A DNA stretch of 64,000 nucleotides from RDYJ01 sp034931405 (GTDB lineage: Bacteria > Cyanobacteriota > Cyanobacteriia > Cyanobacteriales > Nostocaceae): the NCBI RefSeq assembly GCF_034931405.1, contig NZ_JAYGHA010000007.1, positions 1-64,000 of the forward strand, given 5' to 3'. A model generated the notes under the pieces. It saw only the letters and a program-made list of their open reading frames with translations. It made no database searches and was not told where the DNA came from. Both the position numbers and the translations under genes were made by a program. Of this stretch, positions 8,641 through 16,423 are shown piece after piece. Within the stretch, counting starts at the first letter, position 1. Each line of letters starts with the position of its first letter.

Positions 8641-10371
8641 TTAAGAATAATAACGCCGTGGTGTATAAACCCGGATATCTTTTTCACTGGTTTCTATTTT
8701 CCGCGTTTGAGAAGAACCAACAATAATCAAGGTTCGCATATCGGCTTCTATTGGTTCTAATTGTTCAAGGGTAATAACTTTTACTACTTGTCCTGGTCTG
8801 CCAAGATTCCACCCTAATATAACAGGAGTATCCGATTTTCTATACTGTAGTAAGATATTTTTTGCCTCTGCTAATTGCCAAGTACGTTGTTTAGAAACAG
8901 GATTATAAAATGCGATGACAAAATCACCTTGGGCTGCATTTGTGATGCGTTGGGCGATAATTTCCCAAGGTTTCAAAATGTCAGAAAGCGAAATTACACA
9001 AAAGTCATGTCCTAAAGGTGCGCCAATAGCTGCGGCGGTGGCTTGCATGGCGGAAATGCCGGGGGCGACTTGAATATCAATGGTTTGCCATTCTGGTTGA
9101 TTATATCGGTCTATGACTTCAAAAACTGCGGTGGCCATGGCATAAATACCGGGGTCTCCTGAAGAAACTACTGCTACATATTTACCCTCTGCGGCTAAGT
9201 CTAAGGCCATTTTTGCCCGTGTTTCTTCTTCTCTGTTATCAGATTCATGAATTTTTTTACCATCAGCTAAAGCACCAATTAAATTAATATAGGTTTTATA
9301 ACCAACTAAATCAGTAGCATGACTGAGGATTTCTTTAACTTCAGGAGACATCCATTTTGATGCACCAGGTCCTGTACCAATGATGGCTAATTTTCCCTGT
9401 GGTTGTCCGATGGTTTGGGGGTCGATAATTTGGGGATAAATGGTAATTGTAATCTGGGAAAATGGAGAACAAAAGGATTTACTATTTGCATCTGTCCCAG
9501 CATAAACAACAGCTTCATGTAAGCTGTATCCTTGTGTTGTCAATTCTGTCAGTTGACTGACTTTAAAAAATCTAATTGGTACTTTGAAGATATGAGCGAT
9601 ATTTTCAAGTATGGGATTAGTCGCTAGATATAGAGGTGCAAGAATAACAGCGACTGCTTTGGGGGAAACCTGCGCGTCTTCTAGTAGTTCGTAAATTTGG
9701 GTAAGTGTTTCTGAGTTGGGAGAATTGATGGCGATTGCAATCTTGGCGGGATGATAAACTAAACAATTAGTTTGAGAAATCGCGGCATTTTCTGTAACTT
9801 GAATAGTTAACTCGCCATTATCATCAATCGGTAAGTTACTTTCACTCAACCAAGGTGCTATTCCTACTAATTTAACTTTTGCCCCTGCTAATAAGTCAGC
9901 AATAAATTTTTTTGCATCTTCTGGGTTAGCTAAATGATATCCAGGAGGAGGAGATAGCAAAGCTGTTTGAAAACGCAAATCTCCTGTAGTCGTAATCGCT
10001 GCTTTTACATTTAAAGCTTCTGCAATATGACGTGCTAATTCATTTACTCCATTCAGTCCACCCAAAAGCGGGACAACGGCACTACCATCTTCAGCTACAG
10101 CTAATACTGGCGGCTCTTGACTTTTATCTGTAATCAGTGGTGCTAAAGTTCTAATCAAAATTCCAGCCGCACAAATACCAATTATCGGTGTTCCTGCTGC
10201 GAATAACTCCCGCAGTGTATCGCCGAAATTTGTGAACCTCACATCCACTTCATCGGTACGACCAACTAAACCGTATAACTTAGCCCCTGGTAAATTATTT
10301 GTAATTTGCCTTGCTACTGTGACACTATTTTGACCCAGTATGACAACGGCAGGTGCAACCCTTGTTTTCAT
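8641..10371 (-). CDS. cobJ: CbiG-CobJ fusion: cobalt-precorrin-5A hydrolase-like / precorrin-3B C17-methyltransferase
   Basis: This 576-residue protein fuses two cobalamin-pathway domains. Residues 1 to about 325 are CbiG-like, with GICAAGILIRTLAPL and a GGLNGVNELAR segment. Residues from about 330 form the CobJ methyltransferase, with the SAM-binding loop IIGTGPGASKWMSPE, SSGDPGIYAMA and APGISAMQATAAAIGAPLGH. CobJ methylates C17 and contracts the corrin ring. The fusion is common in cyanobacteria. It is last in a minus-strand series cobG-cobH-cobI-cobJ, 180 bp after cobI. Expression is presumably under the cobalamin riboswitch at 13.5-13.7 kb unless the 180-bp gap holds its own promoter. Confidence 0.92.
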   Translation of the reverse strand: MKTRVAPAVVILGQNSVTVARQITNNLPGAKLYGLVGRTDEVDVRFTNFGDTLRELFAAGTPIIGICAAGILIRTLAPLITDKSQEPPVLAVAEDGSAVVPLLGGLNGVNELARHIAEALNVKAAITTTGDLRFQTALLSPPPGYHLANPEDAKKFIADLLAGAKVKLVGIAPWLSESNLPIDDNGELTIQVTENAAISQTNCLVYHPAKIAIAINSPNSETLTQIYELLEDAQVSPKAVAVILAPLYLATNPILENIAHIFKVPIRFFKVSQLTELTTQGYSLHEAVVYAGTDANSKSFCSPFSQITITIYPQIIDPQTIGQPQGKLAIIGTGPGASKWMSPEVKEILSHATDLVGYKTYINLIGALADGKKIHESDNREEETRAKMALDLAAEGKYVAVVSSGDPGIYAMATAVFEVIDRYNQPEWQTIDIQVAPGISAMQATAAAIGAPLGHDFCVISLSDILKPWEIIAQRITNAAQGDFVIAFYNPVSKQRTWQLAEAKNILLQYRKSDTPVILGWNLGRPGQVVKVITLEQLEPIEADMRTLIIVGSSQTRKIETSEKDIRVYTPRRYYS

Positions 10372-10551
10372 TTAATTAATATTTAATTTATATTTACCTA
10401 ATTATTATTAGATAGTTCTTCCTTATCAAAATCAATCATAGCAGATTTTTTGGTTGAAGTCAATACTCTTAACTTACTATTGCGCTGAATTTTGATCAAA
10501 ATTTAAGTGGGTAATGGGTAATTTTTGATCATTCTTCGGCCTTCTGCCTCC

Positions 10552-11256
10552 TTAAAGCTTCTGCTTAGTAGGTATGATAATCATCGAGAAATAAGGTACT
10601 GCTTCGGCATCAACTTCATCTAGAGGGATGATGCGTTGTTCCGTAGTGGTTGCCCGTTCAATATATTTTGCCCGTGAAGTGAGTCCTAGTTGATGCAAGA
10701 CATCACGCACTTTAGCAAAATGACGACCGAGTTTCATAATTGCAGCTGCATCTGTAGCTAAAAGTTGGGCAATTAGCATTTCTGTGGGCAGCGTGGCGGG
10801 TAGAACTGTGAGAATGTCGTTGTAATAGGTGAAGGGTACACCCAAGGAGACTGGACAGGCCATCAAAGAAGAAATACCAGGGACGACTTCCGTTTGATAG
10901 TGTGCAGATAAACGGGTGAAGATATACATAAAAGAACCGTAAAAAAACGGATCACCTTCACAGAGTACAACGACATCCCGACCAGCAGCTAGATGTTCGG
11001 CGATGGGTTCAACTTCTTGGTCATAGATGGATTTGGCTTTTTCTGGTTCTAAAGCACGGGGAAGATGGTATAAAACCTCAATTTGATTACCGGGTAAATA
11101 TGGCGACACAATTTTTCTAGCGATACTTTCCCGGTCTACGGCTGATTGATAGGCAATAACAGAGGCCGAACGTAATAAGCGTAATGCTTTTAATGTCAAA
11201 AGTTCTGGATCTCCAGGTCCGACACCAATTCCATACAGACGGCCTTTTGGGTTCAT
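10552..11256 (-). CDS. cobI: precorrin-2 C20-methyltransferase
   Basis: This 234-residue SAM-dependent methyltransferase adds the C20 methyl group to precorrin-2. Visible motifs are the N-terminal GIGVGPGDPELLTLKALRLL, the central VVLCEGDPFFYGSFMYIF and VVPGISSLMACPVSLGVPFTY, all typical of the CobI/CbiL branch of the tetrapyrrole methylase family. The length fits. Its ATG overlaps the TGA of cobH by 4 bp (ATGA at 11253-11256), so the two are translationally coupled. It is part of the cobG-cobH-cobI-cobJ series. Confidence 0.95.
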   Translation of the reverse strand: MNPKGRLYGIGVGPGDPELLTLKALRLLRSASVIAYQSAVDRESIARKIVSPYLPGNQIEVLYHLPRALEPEKAKSIYDQEVEPIAEHLAAGRDVVVLCEGDPFFYGSFMYIFTRLSAHYQTEVVPGISSLMACPVSLGVPFTYYNDILTVLPATLPTEMLIAQLLATDAAAIMKLGRHFAKVRDVLHQLGLTSRAKYIERATTTEQRIIPLDEVDAEAVPYFSMIIIPTKQKL

Positions 11257-11882
11257 ATTTCTTCCTCTGTGGCTAAGGCATTAACAGCAGCAGAAGCGAT
11301 CGCACTGCCGCCCCGTCGTCCATGTAAAGTTATAAATGGGACATTGCGGCTATCTGCGGCTAAAGCGATTTTTGATTCGGCTGCACCGACAAACCCCACG
11401 GGAAAGCCTAAAATTAATGCCGGACGTGGTACTCCTTCATCTAGCATTTCCAGTAATCTAAATAAGGCTGTGGGTGCATTACCAATGGCGACTACTGCCC
11501 CTTCCAGATGAAAACGCCATAGTTCTAAAGCTGCGGCTGAACGGGTATTTCCCAACCTTTTGGCTATGGTAGGAACTTCGGGATCATTCAAGGTGCAGAT
11601 AACTGCGTTCTTGACAGATAATCTTTTTCTGGTGACACCTTCGGCAACCATACGACAATCACACAAAATGGGTGCGCCAGCTGCCAAGGCTTTTCTCCCT
11701 GACTCTACTGCATTTCGTGAATAGGCTAAATCAGTGGCAATATCCGGCATTCCACAGGCATGAATCAGACGGACGGCAACTTGCGCTACATCTTCGGGCA
11801 GAATGTCTAAGTTAGCTTCTGAGCGAATAATGGCGAAGGATTTTTTGTATATTTCGTTGGCATCACGTATATAATTAAACAT
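11253..11882 (-). CDS. cobH: precorrin-8X methylmutase
   Basis: CobH/CbiC moves the C11 methyl group to C12, converting precorrin-8X to hydrogenobyrinate. The 209-residue product starts MFNYIRDANEIYKKSFAIIR, the normal start of the family; a longer frame back to 11966 would overlap cobG and add an unrelated leader, so I chose the ATG at 11882. Visible motifs: VAVRLIHACGMPDIATDLAY with the catalytic histidine, GAPILCDCRMVAEGVT, and the C-terminal GFPVGFVGAAESKIAL. It follows cobG by 25 bp and overlaps cobI by 4 bp. Confidence 0.95.
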   Translation of the reverse strand: MFNYIRDANEIYKKSFAIIRSEANLDILPEDVAQVAVRLIHACGMPDIATDLAYSRNAVESGRKALAAGAPILCDCRMVAEGVTRKRLSVKNAVICTLNDPEVPTIAKRLGNTRSAAALELWRFHLEGAVVAIGNAPTALFRLLEMLDEGVPRPALILGFPVGFVGAAESKIALAADSRNVPFITLHGRRGGSAIASAAVNALATEEEI

Positions 11883-11907
11883 AGTTCTGAGATTTGGGAT
11901 TTGAGAC

Positions 11908-13452
11908 TTAAATTGATTGAACAGTGAACAATTGTTTGAGTTCAGATATATCATAACGATTGGCAAATTCTCTAAATGATTCTTGAGAATTAACCCGGTT
12001 ACTTTTATACATTTTCAACATTTGTTCCATCAGTTGGGGTAATTTCGCCACACTTACATAATCGCAAATTTGACGACCAAATTGCTGTACAGTGTCGTCA
12101 GCAAGATAGACTTGATATCCTATCATTGTTTCATTTTCTGCCTCAAGATTCACACCAAGTAATGTAATATCACCTTGATGATGTTGAGCGCAAGATTTAA
12201 TACATCCACTAAAGTGAATATTAATGGGAGAATCTAAGGTAAGTTGAGTTTCTAAATATTCTCCTAATGTTAAAGCGTGACTTTTTGTATCTGTCGCAGC
12301 AGCAACACAACCCTGTTTACCAGAACAAGATACTAACCCGCTTTTAATGTTTATAGCTGAATAACTAAGTCCTAAATGGGTAATTTGTGTTTCCACTTCC
12401 CAAATGTGCTGTTGGGGAATATCAGTGATTAATAAATTCTGCCAAGGTGTCAGTCTTAGATTACCATTACCATATTTTGTGGCTAAATCGGCTAAACCCC
12501 GAATTTGCCAACTTTGTAACCGTCCTAAAGGTAAAACAACTCCGATATAGAATAATCCTAATTGTTTTTGGCGGTGAATACCCAGATGGTATAGATTTTG
12601 TTGTTCATAATTCTGTATTTCTGAATTTTTGCGTCCATTGATGAGATTTTGATGCTTTAGTTGGGAATTTAATAAATTTTTATATGCAGTTAAATATTCT
12701 TGAGCTTGTTGCAGATAATTTTCCCAACCTAAATTATGAATAACTTCTCGTAAACGTGGTTTACGTCGGCTACTAGAATCTGTATGTTGTAAATACACTG
12801 CCGCTAAAGCTGCTAAAACTGGAATACATTCTTCTGGATGTAACAAAATTCCTGTATTTGTAGCTAATTTTCCTTTTTCACTAGCACAAATATTCAAAAT
12901 GAAGTAAACTGAATTTAGTCCCCATTTCCCCGTAGGAAAGAACTTAGGTTCTTTCCTACCCCCCTCATCTCCTAGAACAGCAACAAAAGTGATGTCGTTG
13001 GGGCAGTTTTTGACAGAAAGTTTACCACCACCATCAAAACAAACACTGAATTTGGCTGAAAGTCCCCCCAAATGTGAATTAGCGGTTATATATTCATCCC
13101 AAGCTTTCACTAAGGGACGAGTATCAATTAATTCTTGATTGTCTATACCCGCCGTGGGACTGGTCATAATATTGCGAAGATGGTCTACAGCGGGATTAAT
13201 AGAACCTAATCCTAAATTTTGCAAACGCTGGAGAACTTCAATATTTATTTCTTGTTTAATCTCTCTAATTTGTAAATTAGCCCGATTTGTCACATCCACA
13301 TATCCTCCGCCATAATTATCTGCTATGTTAGCAATAGTGCGGAATTGGTCACTACTCAAAATGCCCCCAGGAATTCTTAAGCGAGATAAGATGCCATCTT
13401 TAGCCGTTGTAGTGTAAAATAAACCTGGACAGGTAGTAAATGCGCTTAACAA
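11908..13452 (-). CDS. cobG: precorrin-3B synthase, CobG-like; TTG start
   Basis: This 514-residue protein belongs to the nitrite/sulfite reductase fold. Two ferredoxin-like halves are visible (GGYVDVTNRANLQIRE and GNGNLRLTPWQNLLI). The cluster-binding motif is C-SGKQG-C (about residues 386-392) followed by FSGCIKSCAQHHQGDI. CobG uses oxygen to hydroxylate precorrin-3A, marking an aerobic-type pathway. The start is TTG at 13450-13452, with the strong ribosome site GGAAGGGG 8 nt before it (13461-13468). The B12 box of the riboswitch ends about 60 nt before the start, so control is likely at translation or early termination. Missing the usual ATG is the only oddity. Confidence 0.88.
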   Translation of the reverse strand: MLSAFTTCPGLFYTTTAKDGILSRLRIPGGILSSDQFRTIANIADNYGGGYVDVTNRANLQIREIKQEINIEVLQRLQNLGLGSINPAVDHLRNIMTSPTAGIDNQELIDTRPLVKAWDEYITANSHLGGLSAKFSVCFDGGGKLSVKNCPNDITFVAVLGDEGGRKEPKFFPTGKWGLNSVYFILNICASEKGKLATNTGILLHPEECIPVLAALAAVYLQHTDSSSRRKPRLREVIHNLGWENYLQQAQEYLTAYKNLLNSQLKHQNLINGRKNSEIQNYEQQNLYHLGIHRQKQLGLFYIGVVLPLGRLQSWQIRGLADLATKYGNGNLRLTPWQNLLITDIPQQHIWEVETQITHLGLSYSAINIKSGLVSCSGKQGCVAAATDTKSHALTLGEYLETQLTLDSPINIHFSGCIKSCAQHHQGDITLLGVNLEAENETMIGYQVYLADDTVQQFGRQICDYVSVAKLPQLMEQMLKMYKSNRVNSQESFREFANRYDISELKQLFTVQSI

Positions 13453-13504
13453 AACTAGAACCCCTTCCCTGTGCGACGCAGAGATAGAACTGATATAGAT
13501 TTCC

Positions 13505-13715
13505 CTAGAGTTGGCATTCTGACTCGTTCAATTTCGGATTTTAGATTTTGGATTTTTGGTTTTCTGATTACCTGTATTGATTACAAGCTTTATCTCAGTA
13601 TTAACCATCTAAAATCAGCAATCTAAACCCTCAAATTGCTTTACAGCTGCGGCACAGTCCCGGAATTTAACCAGAGTTTCCCAAGTCTAAGAAATAGTAG
13701 TGTACCACAAGAGAA
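13505..13715 (-). promoter_or_regulatory. cobalamin riboswitch
   Basis: On the minus strand the segment 13641-13685 carries the conserved core: GGGAA, then GGTTAAATTCCGGGACTGT, then GCCGCAGCTGTAA, nearly identical to the cobalamin-element consensus. Downstream, GAGTCAGAATGCCA (13512-13525) is the B12 box. Between them is an AT-rich variable arm. The element is oriented toward cobG and should repress the cob genes when cobalamin is abundant. Outer limits are estimates. Confidence 0.9.
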
Positions 13716-14064
13716 GATTTATTGGTGAAAATATTTGCAAAATTCTCTAGATTACCAACTTATTTGTTGTCAAAACCTTGCGGTATCTAAGGAATTCATC
13801 ACTGATGCAGGATTAAATTCTGAAGACTTTTGACTAGGGAAGTCATTCTTTTGGTTGATATCTAAGTTAAAAATCCCTCTTCTTTAGTCAGAGGAAAATA
13901 ATTATCTGTTTATTTAAAATGAGAGAAATGAGGTTAGTCAAGTGTAAAGTAAAACCAAAGCAAAGAAGTATTATAACTGATGAGGCATTGGTAATAGGTA
14001 AATAATGTAGAAATGTGGGAATGTGAAATTGTTATATTCCCTATTTGATTGGAATAATAAAAAC

Positions 14065-14694
14065 ATGAAAATACCACCAGAAATCACTTATCGTAATCTA
14101 GAAAAATCAGAGGCAATTGATAATTTAGTCCATGAAAAAATTGCCAAGCTTGAGCATATTTGTAATTACATTAATAGTTGTCATATTGTGATTGAAAAAA
14201 TCCATGATAGACCCCGTAGTGGTTCTCCTTATCGAGTAAGAATTGATCTGACTATTCCCCCTGGACATGAATTAGTAGCACAAAGAAATCCCGGTGAAGG
14301 TATTCAATATCAACCTTTAGATGCAGTAATTAGAGAAACCTTTGATGCTATGCGTCAGCAGTTAACTAAAATTACTCAACTACAACGTGCAAGTGAACAA
14401 GCTAACAGATATGCAGAAGTAAAAGAAACTACAGCTTTTGTGACTAAATTATTTCGAGAAGATGGCTATGGATTTCTAAAAAGTTTAGATGGACGGGAAA
14501 TATATTTCCATCATAATAGCGTTTTACATCATGATTTTGAACGATTAGAAATTGGTACGGGTGTGCATTTTTCCTTAGAAGAAGGTGAAGAAGGACCCCA
14601 AGCAAGTACAGTAAAAATAGTTGATAAACCCGGTGTTCGTGCTGGTAAATCATCAGAAACCATAATTGAACCGCCCTTAGATTGGCAGGAATAA
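14065..14694 (+). CDS. HPF/RaiA-like ribosome-associated domain fused to a cold-shock domain
   Basis: This 209-residue protein starts best at the ATG 14065 (MKIPPEITYRNLEKSEAIDN), with GGA 11 nt before it; a longer frame begins at 14023 but adds an unlike leader. Residues 1-110 resemble hibernation-promoting factor: KIAKLEHICNYINSCHIVIE and YRVRIDLTIPPGHEL. Residues 130-195 form a cold-shock-like domain with the RNP1-like GYGFLKS and RNP2-like EIYFHHNS. It probably binds ribosomes or RNA under stress. A 72-residue protein starts 5 nt after its stop. The shorter HPF part differs from the long cyanobacterial HPF (LrtA), so this is a separate paralogue. Confidence 0.85.
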   Translation: MKIPPEITYRNLEKSEAIDNLVHEKIAKLEHICNYINSCHIVIEKIHDRPRSGSPYRVRIDLTIPPGHELVAQRNPGEGIQYQPLDAVIRETFDAMRQQLTKITQLQRASEQANRYAEVKETTAFVTKLFREDGYGFLKSLDGREIYFHHNSVLHHDFERLEIGTGVHFSLEEGEEGPQASTVKIVDKPGVRAGKSSETIIEPPLDWQE

Positions 14695-14698
14695 TTGT

Positions 14699-14917
14699 AT
14701 GAATATACAAGCTGATGAAGTGAAAACAATTGCATCTCAATTGCTGGCTGCAATGCTATCTAATCCTCATATTTATCCCCAAGTTAGTGATGAAGGATGT
14801 TGTGGAAATATGGAGCAGCAATTAATTATTATATCTGTAGAAATGGCAGAAAGCTTAATGGAACATATTGAAAAAACTCATTCCCAAAGTGAACGAAAAT
14901 TAGTATCTCAGCAATAA
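14699..14917 (+). CDS. small hypothetical protein, operon partner of the HPF-CSD gene
   Basis: A 72-residue acidic, helical protein starting MNIQADEVKTIASQLLAAML. A central GCCGNMEQQ with two adjacent cysteines is notable. The ATG is 5 nt after the preceding stop, so it is almost surely co-translated with the HPF/cold-shock fusion. I do not recognise a family. It might be a small partner of that protein; this is inference from position alone. Confidence 0.6.
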   Translation: MNIQADEVKTIASQLLAAMLSNPHIYPQVSDEGCCGNMEQQLIIISVEMAESLMEHIEKTHSQSERKLVSQQ

Positions 14918-15006
14918 ATAATGTAGAGCCGTAAGAATTCATCTGAGGAGATAAAATCCTCGATTTCTTTTGTTTATTGTGTCCCTAAGTGATAAATTGA
15001 TCTGGT

Positions 15007-15093
15007 AAAGTCGGGGATCTGGGTATGAACGATTGCTATAGCTGAATACTTACATAGATCCCTAATTTATGTACTACAATAAATCAGGGATCT
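15007..15093. repeat. compound dispersed repeat with 15-bp stem-loop (terminator-like)
   Basis: The right part is a hairpin, AGATCCCTAATTTAT (15056-15070) with its near-exact complement (15079-15093, one mismatch). It belongs to the GATCCCCGACTT family and lies at the end of the minus-strand gene at 15104. The left part (15007-15045) is a longer unit, and 30 bp of it (15016-15045) recurs exactly, inverted, at 42264-42293. Confidence 0.7.
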
Positions 15094-15103
15094 GTTAAAT
15101 ATT

Positions 15104-15565
15104 TTAACGGTGTGAGAGTTCTAATAAAGTAATTGTTTGTGGTCTAAAGCTTGATGGACTTTCCCAATAATTGGCTTTATTAATATTCAATTTTAGCAAA
15201 GCAATGTTTGGCTCATCTATTCCTGCATGAAACCAAGTTTGTAATTCTGGTTTCCATTTTTCTTCTAATTTATTTCTATCTCTCACAAGTTCTGCTGTAC
15301 CGGAAATAGAAACATATCGCTGTTGTTCAGGTGAAGTAAAACTCACATTTACTTGTTGATGGTGTTCAATTTCTAATACCTTATGGGAATTAGCAAAGGT
15401 AAAGAACCAAAGTTTACCCTCTGCGTCAATGTCGCTAAAAATAGACATAGGACGACTGTGCAAACTACCATCATCATCGACTGTGGTTAACATCGCTGAG
15501 TCAATATTTTGAATCAGTGTACGCAATGTTTGAATTTGTTGATTTTGGTTTGGTGAATTTGTCAT
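15104..15565 (-). CDS. pyridoxamine 5'-phosphate oxidase-like general stress protein (GsP26 type)
   Basis: This 153-residue protein matches the flavin-binding split-barrel family. Motifs: MLTTVDDDGSLHSRPMSIFS, LWFFTFANSHKVLEI and QQRYVSISGTAELVRD, with the C-terminal W-F-H-x-G-I-D stretch of the general stress protein 26 group. Members bind FMN or F420; their cellular reaction is mostly unknown. Length is typical. It is a single gene, with no clear operon partner. Confidence 0.85.
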   Translation of the reverse strand: MTNSPNQNQQIQTLRTLIQNIDSAMLTTVDDDGSLHSRPMSIFSDIDAEGKLWFFTFANSHKVLEIEHHQQVNVSFTSPEQQRYVSISGTAELVRDRNKLEEKWKPELQTWFHAGIDEPNIALLKLNINKANYWESPSSFRPQTITLLELSHR

Positions 15566-15838
15566 GGAACTATTTTTATTAAGTAAAGGTTATTGAATAT
15601 CCTTTTTAGTAATAAAGTTTTTAGGTTTATATTGCATGAATCTAGAGGTGTAATTCTCATGTCATTAACTCAGCTAGTTGGTGTATCACTAAAGTAATAG
15701 TATAAGATAAAAAAGGTTTTTATTTTGCTGTTTGCTCACAAATACTTCTGTTACTTTAGGATGATGGAAATAGGTTTAATTTTAATTAAACTTTGATATT
15801 GATTGGCTAGATAACGTGATATTAATGGAGATTTAAAA

Positions 15839-16423
15839 ATGACATCAACATTAGATACAATGGTTGAAGGTTTGACAGCAATAGTTTTCTCACCTTTGAT
15901 TTTACCTATTGCATCAGCAGTCAAACAACCTGTAGTTCAAAATACTATCAAGGATGGTATTCTTTTATCGAAAAGGGTTAAGGATGCAGTTGCAGAAATG
16001 GGTGAAACTTTGGAAAAAGCAACCGCAGATGCGAGAAAGGAAAAACCAGCCAGTTTAAAATCTAGAACTTATCCAAACTATGTCACAAATGGTAAGTCAG
16101 AAGCAGCAAAAGATTTTATAAATATCATATCTGATCTCAATACAGATGTGGGAAGAATGACAAATGGTGTTGCTGATTTACGAGTGATATTACCTGTAGG
16201 AATAGGTTTACTTTCGATCCAACAATTGCTCAAAAAAGGACTACAGCTAGAAGAAATACCTTGGTATATATTGGCTTGGTATGCTTTCGATATTTTTACG
16301 AGACTGAATGTTGAGGATGAAACTCAATTAACGAATTTATCAATTAATACGGTTTCCATGGAATTTCAGGAGCAACAAAGTAGTGATTCAAATAATACAC
16401 AGCAGTGTCAAAGGGAGAGCTAG
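15839..16423 (+). CDS. DUF5132-like membrane-associated protein preceding a P-type ATPase
   Basis: This 194-residue protein has a hydrophobic N-terminal segment (VFSPLILPIASAVKQPVVQN) and then a charged helix (SKRVKDAVAEMGETLEKATA), the pattern of DUF5132. A second hydrophobic segment (LRVILPVGIGLLSIQQLLKK) lies near residues 120-145. Its last 41 nt overlap the start of the P-type ATPase gene in another frame, so the two are tightly coupled. It probably assists or localises the ATPase; no activity is known. The family call is from memory of the pattern. Confidence 0.6.
   Translation: MTSTLDTMVEGLTAIVFSPLILPIASAVKQPVVQNTIKDGILLSKRVKDAVAEMGETLEKATADARKEKPASLKSRTYPNYVTNGKSEAAKDFINIISDLNTDVGRMTNGVADLRVILPVGIGLLSIQQLLKKGLQLEEIPWYILAWYAFDIFTRLNVEDETQLTNLSINTVSMEFQEQQSSDSNNTQQCQRES

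Noticed and set aside
11883..11966. N-terminal extension of cobH to 11966
   Set aside because: It would overlap cobG and adds a sequence unlike the family; the ATG at 11882 starts the conserved protein.
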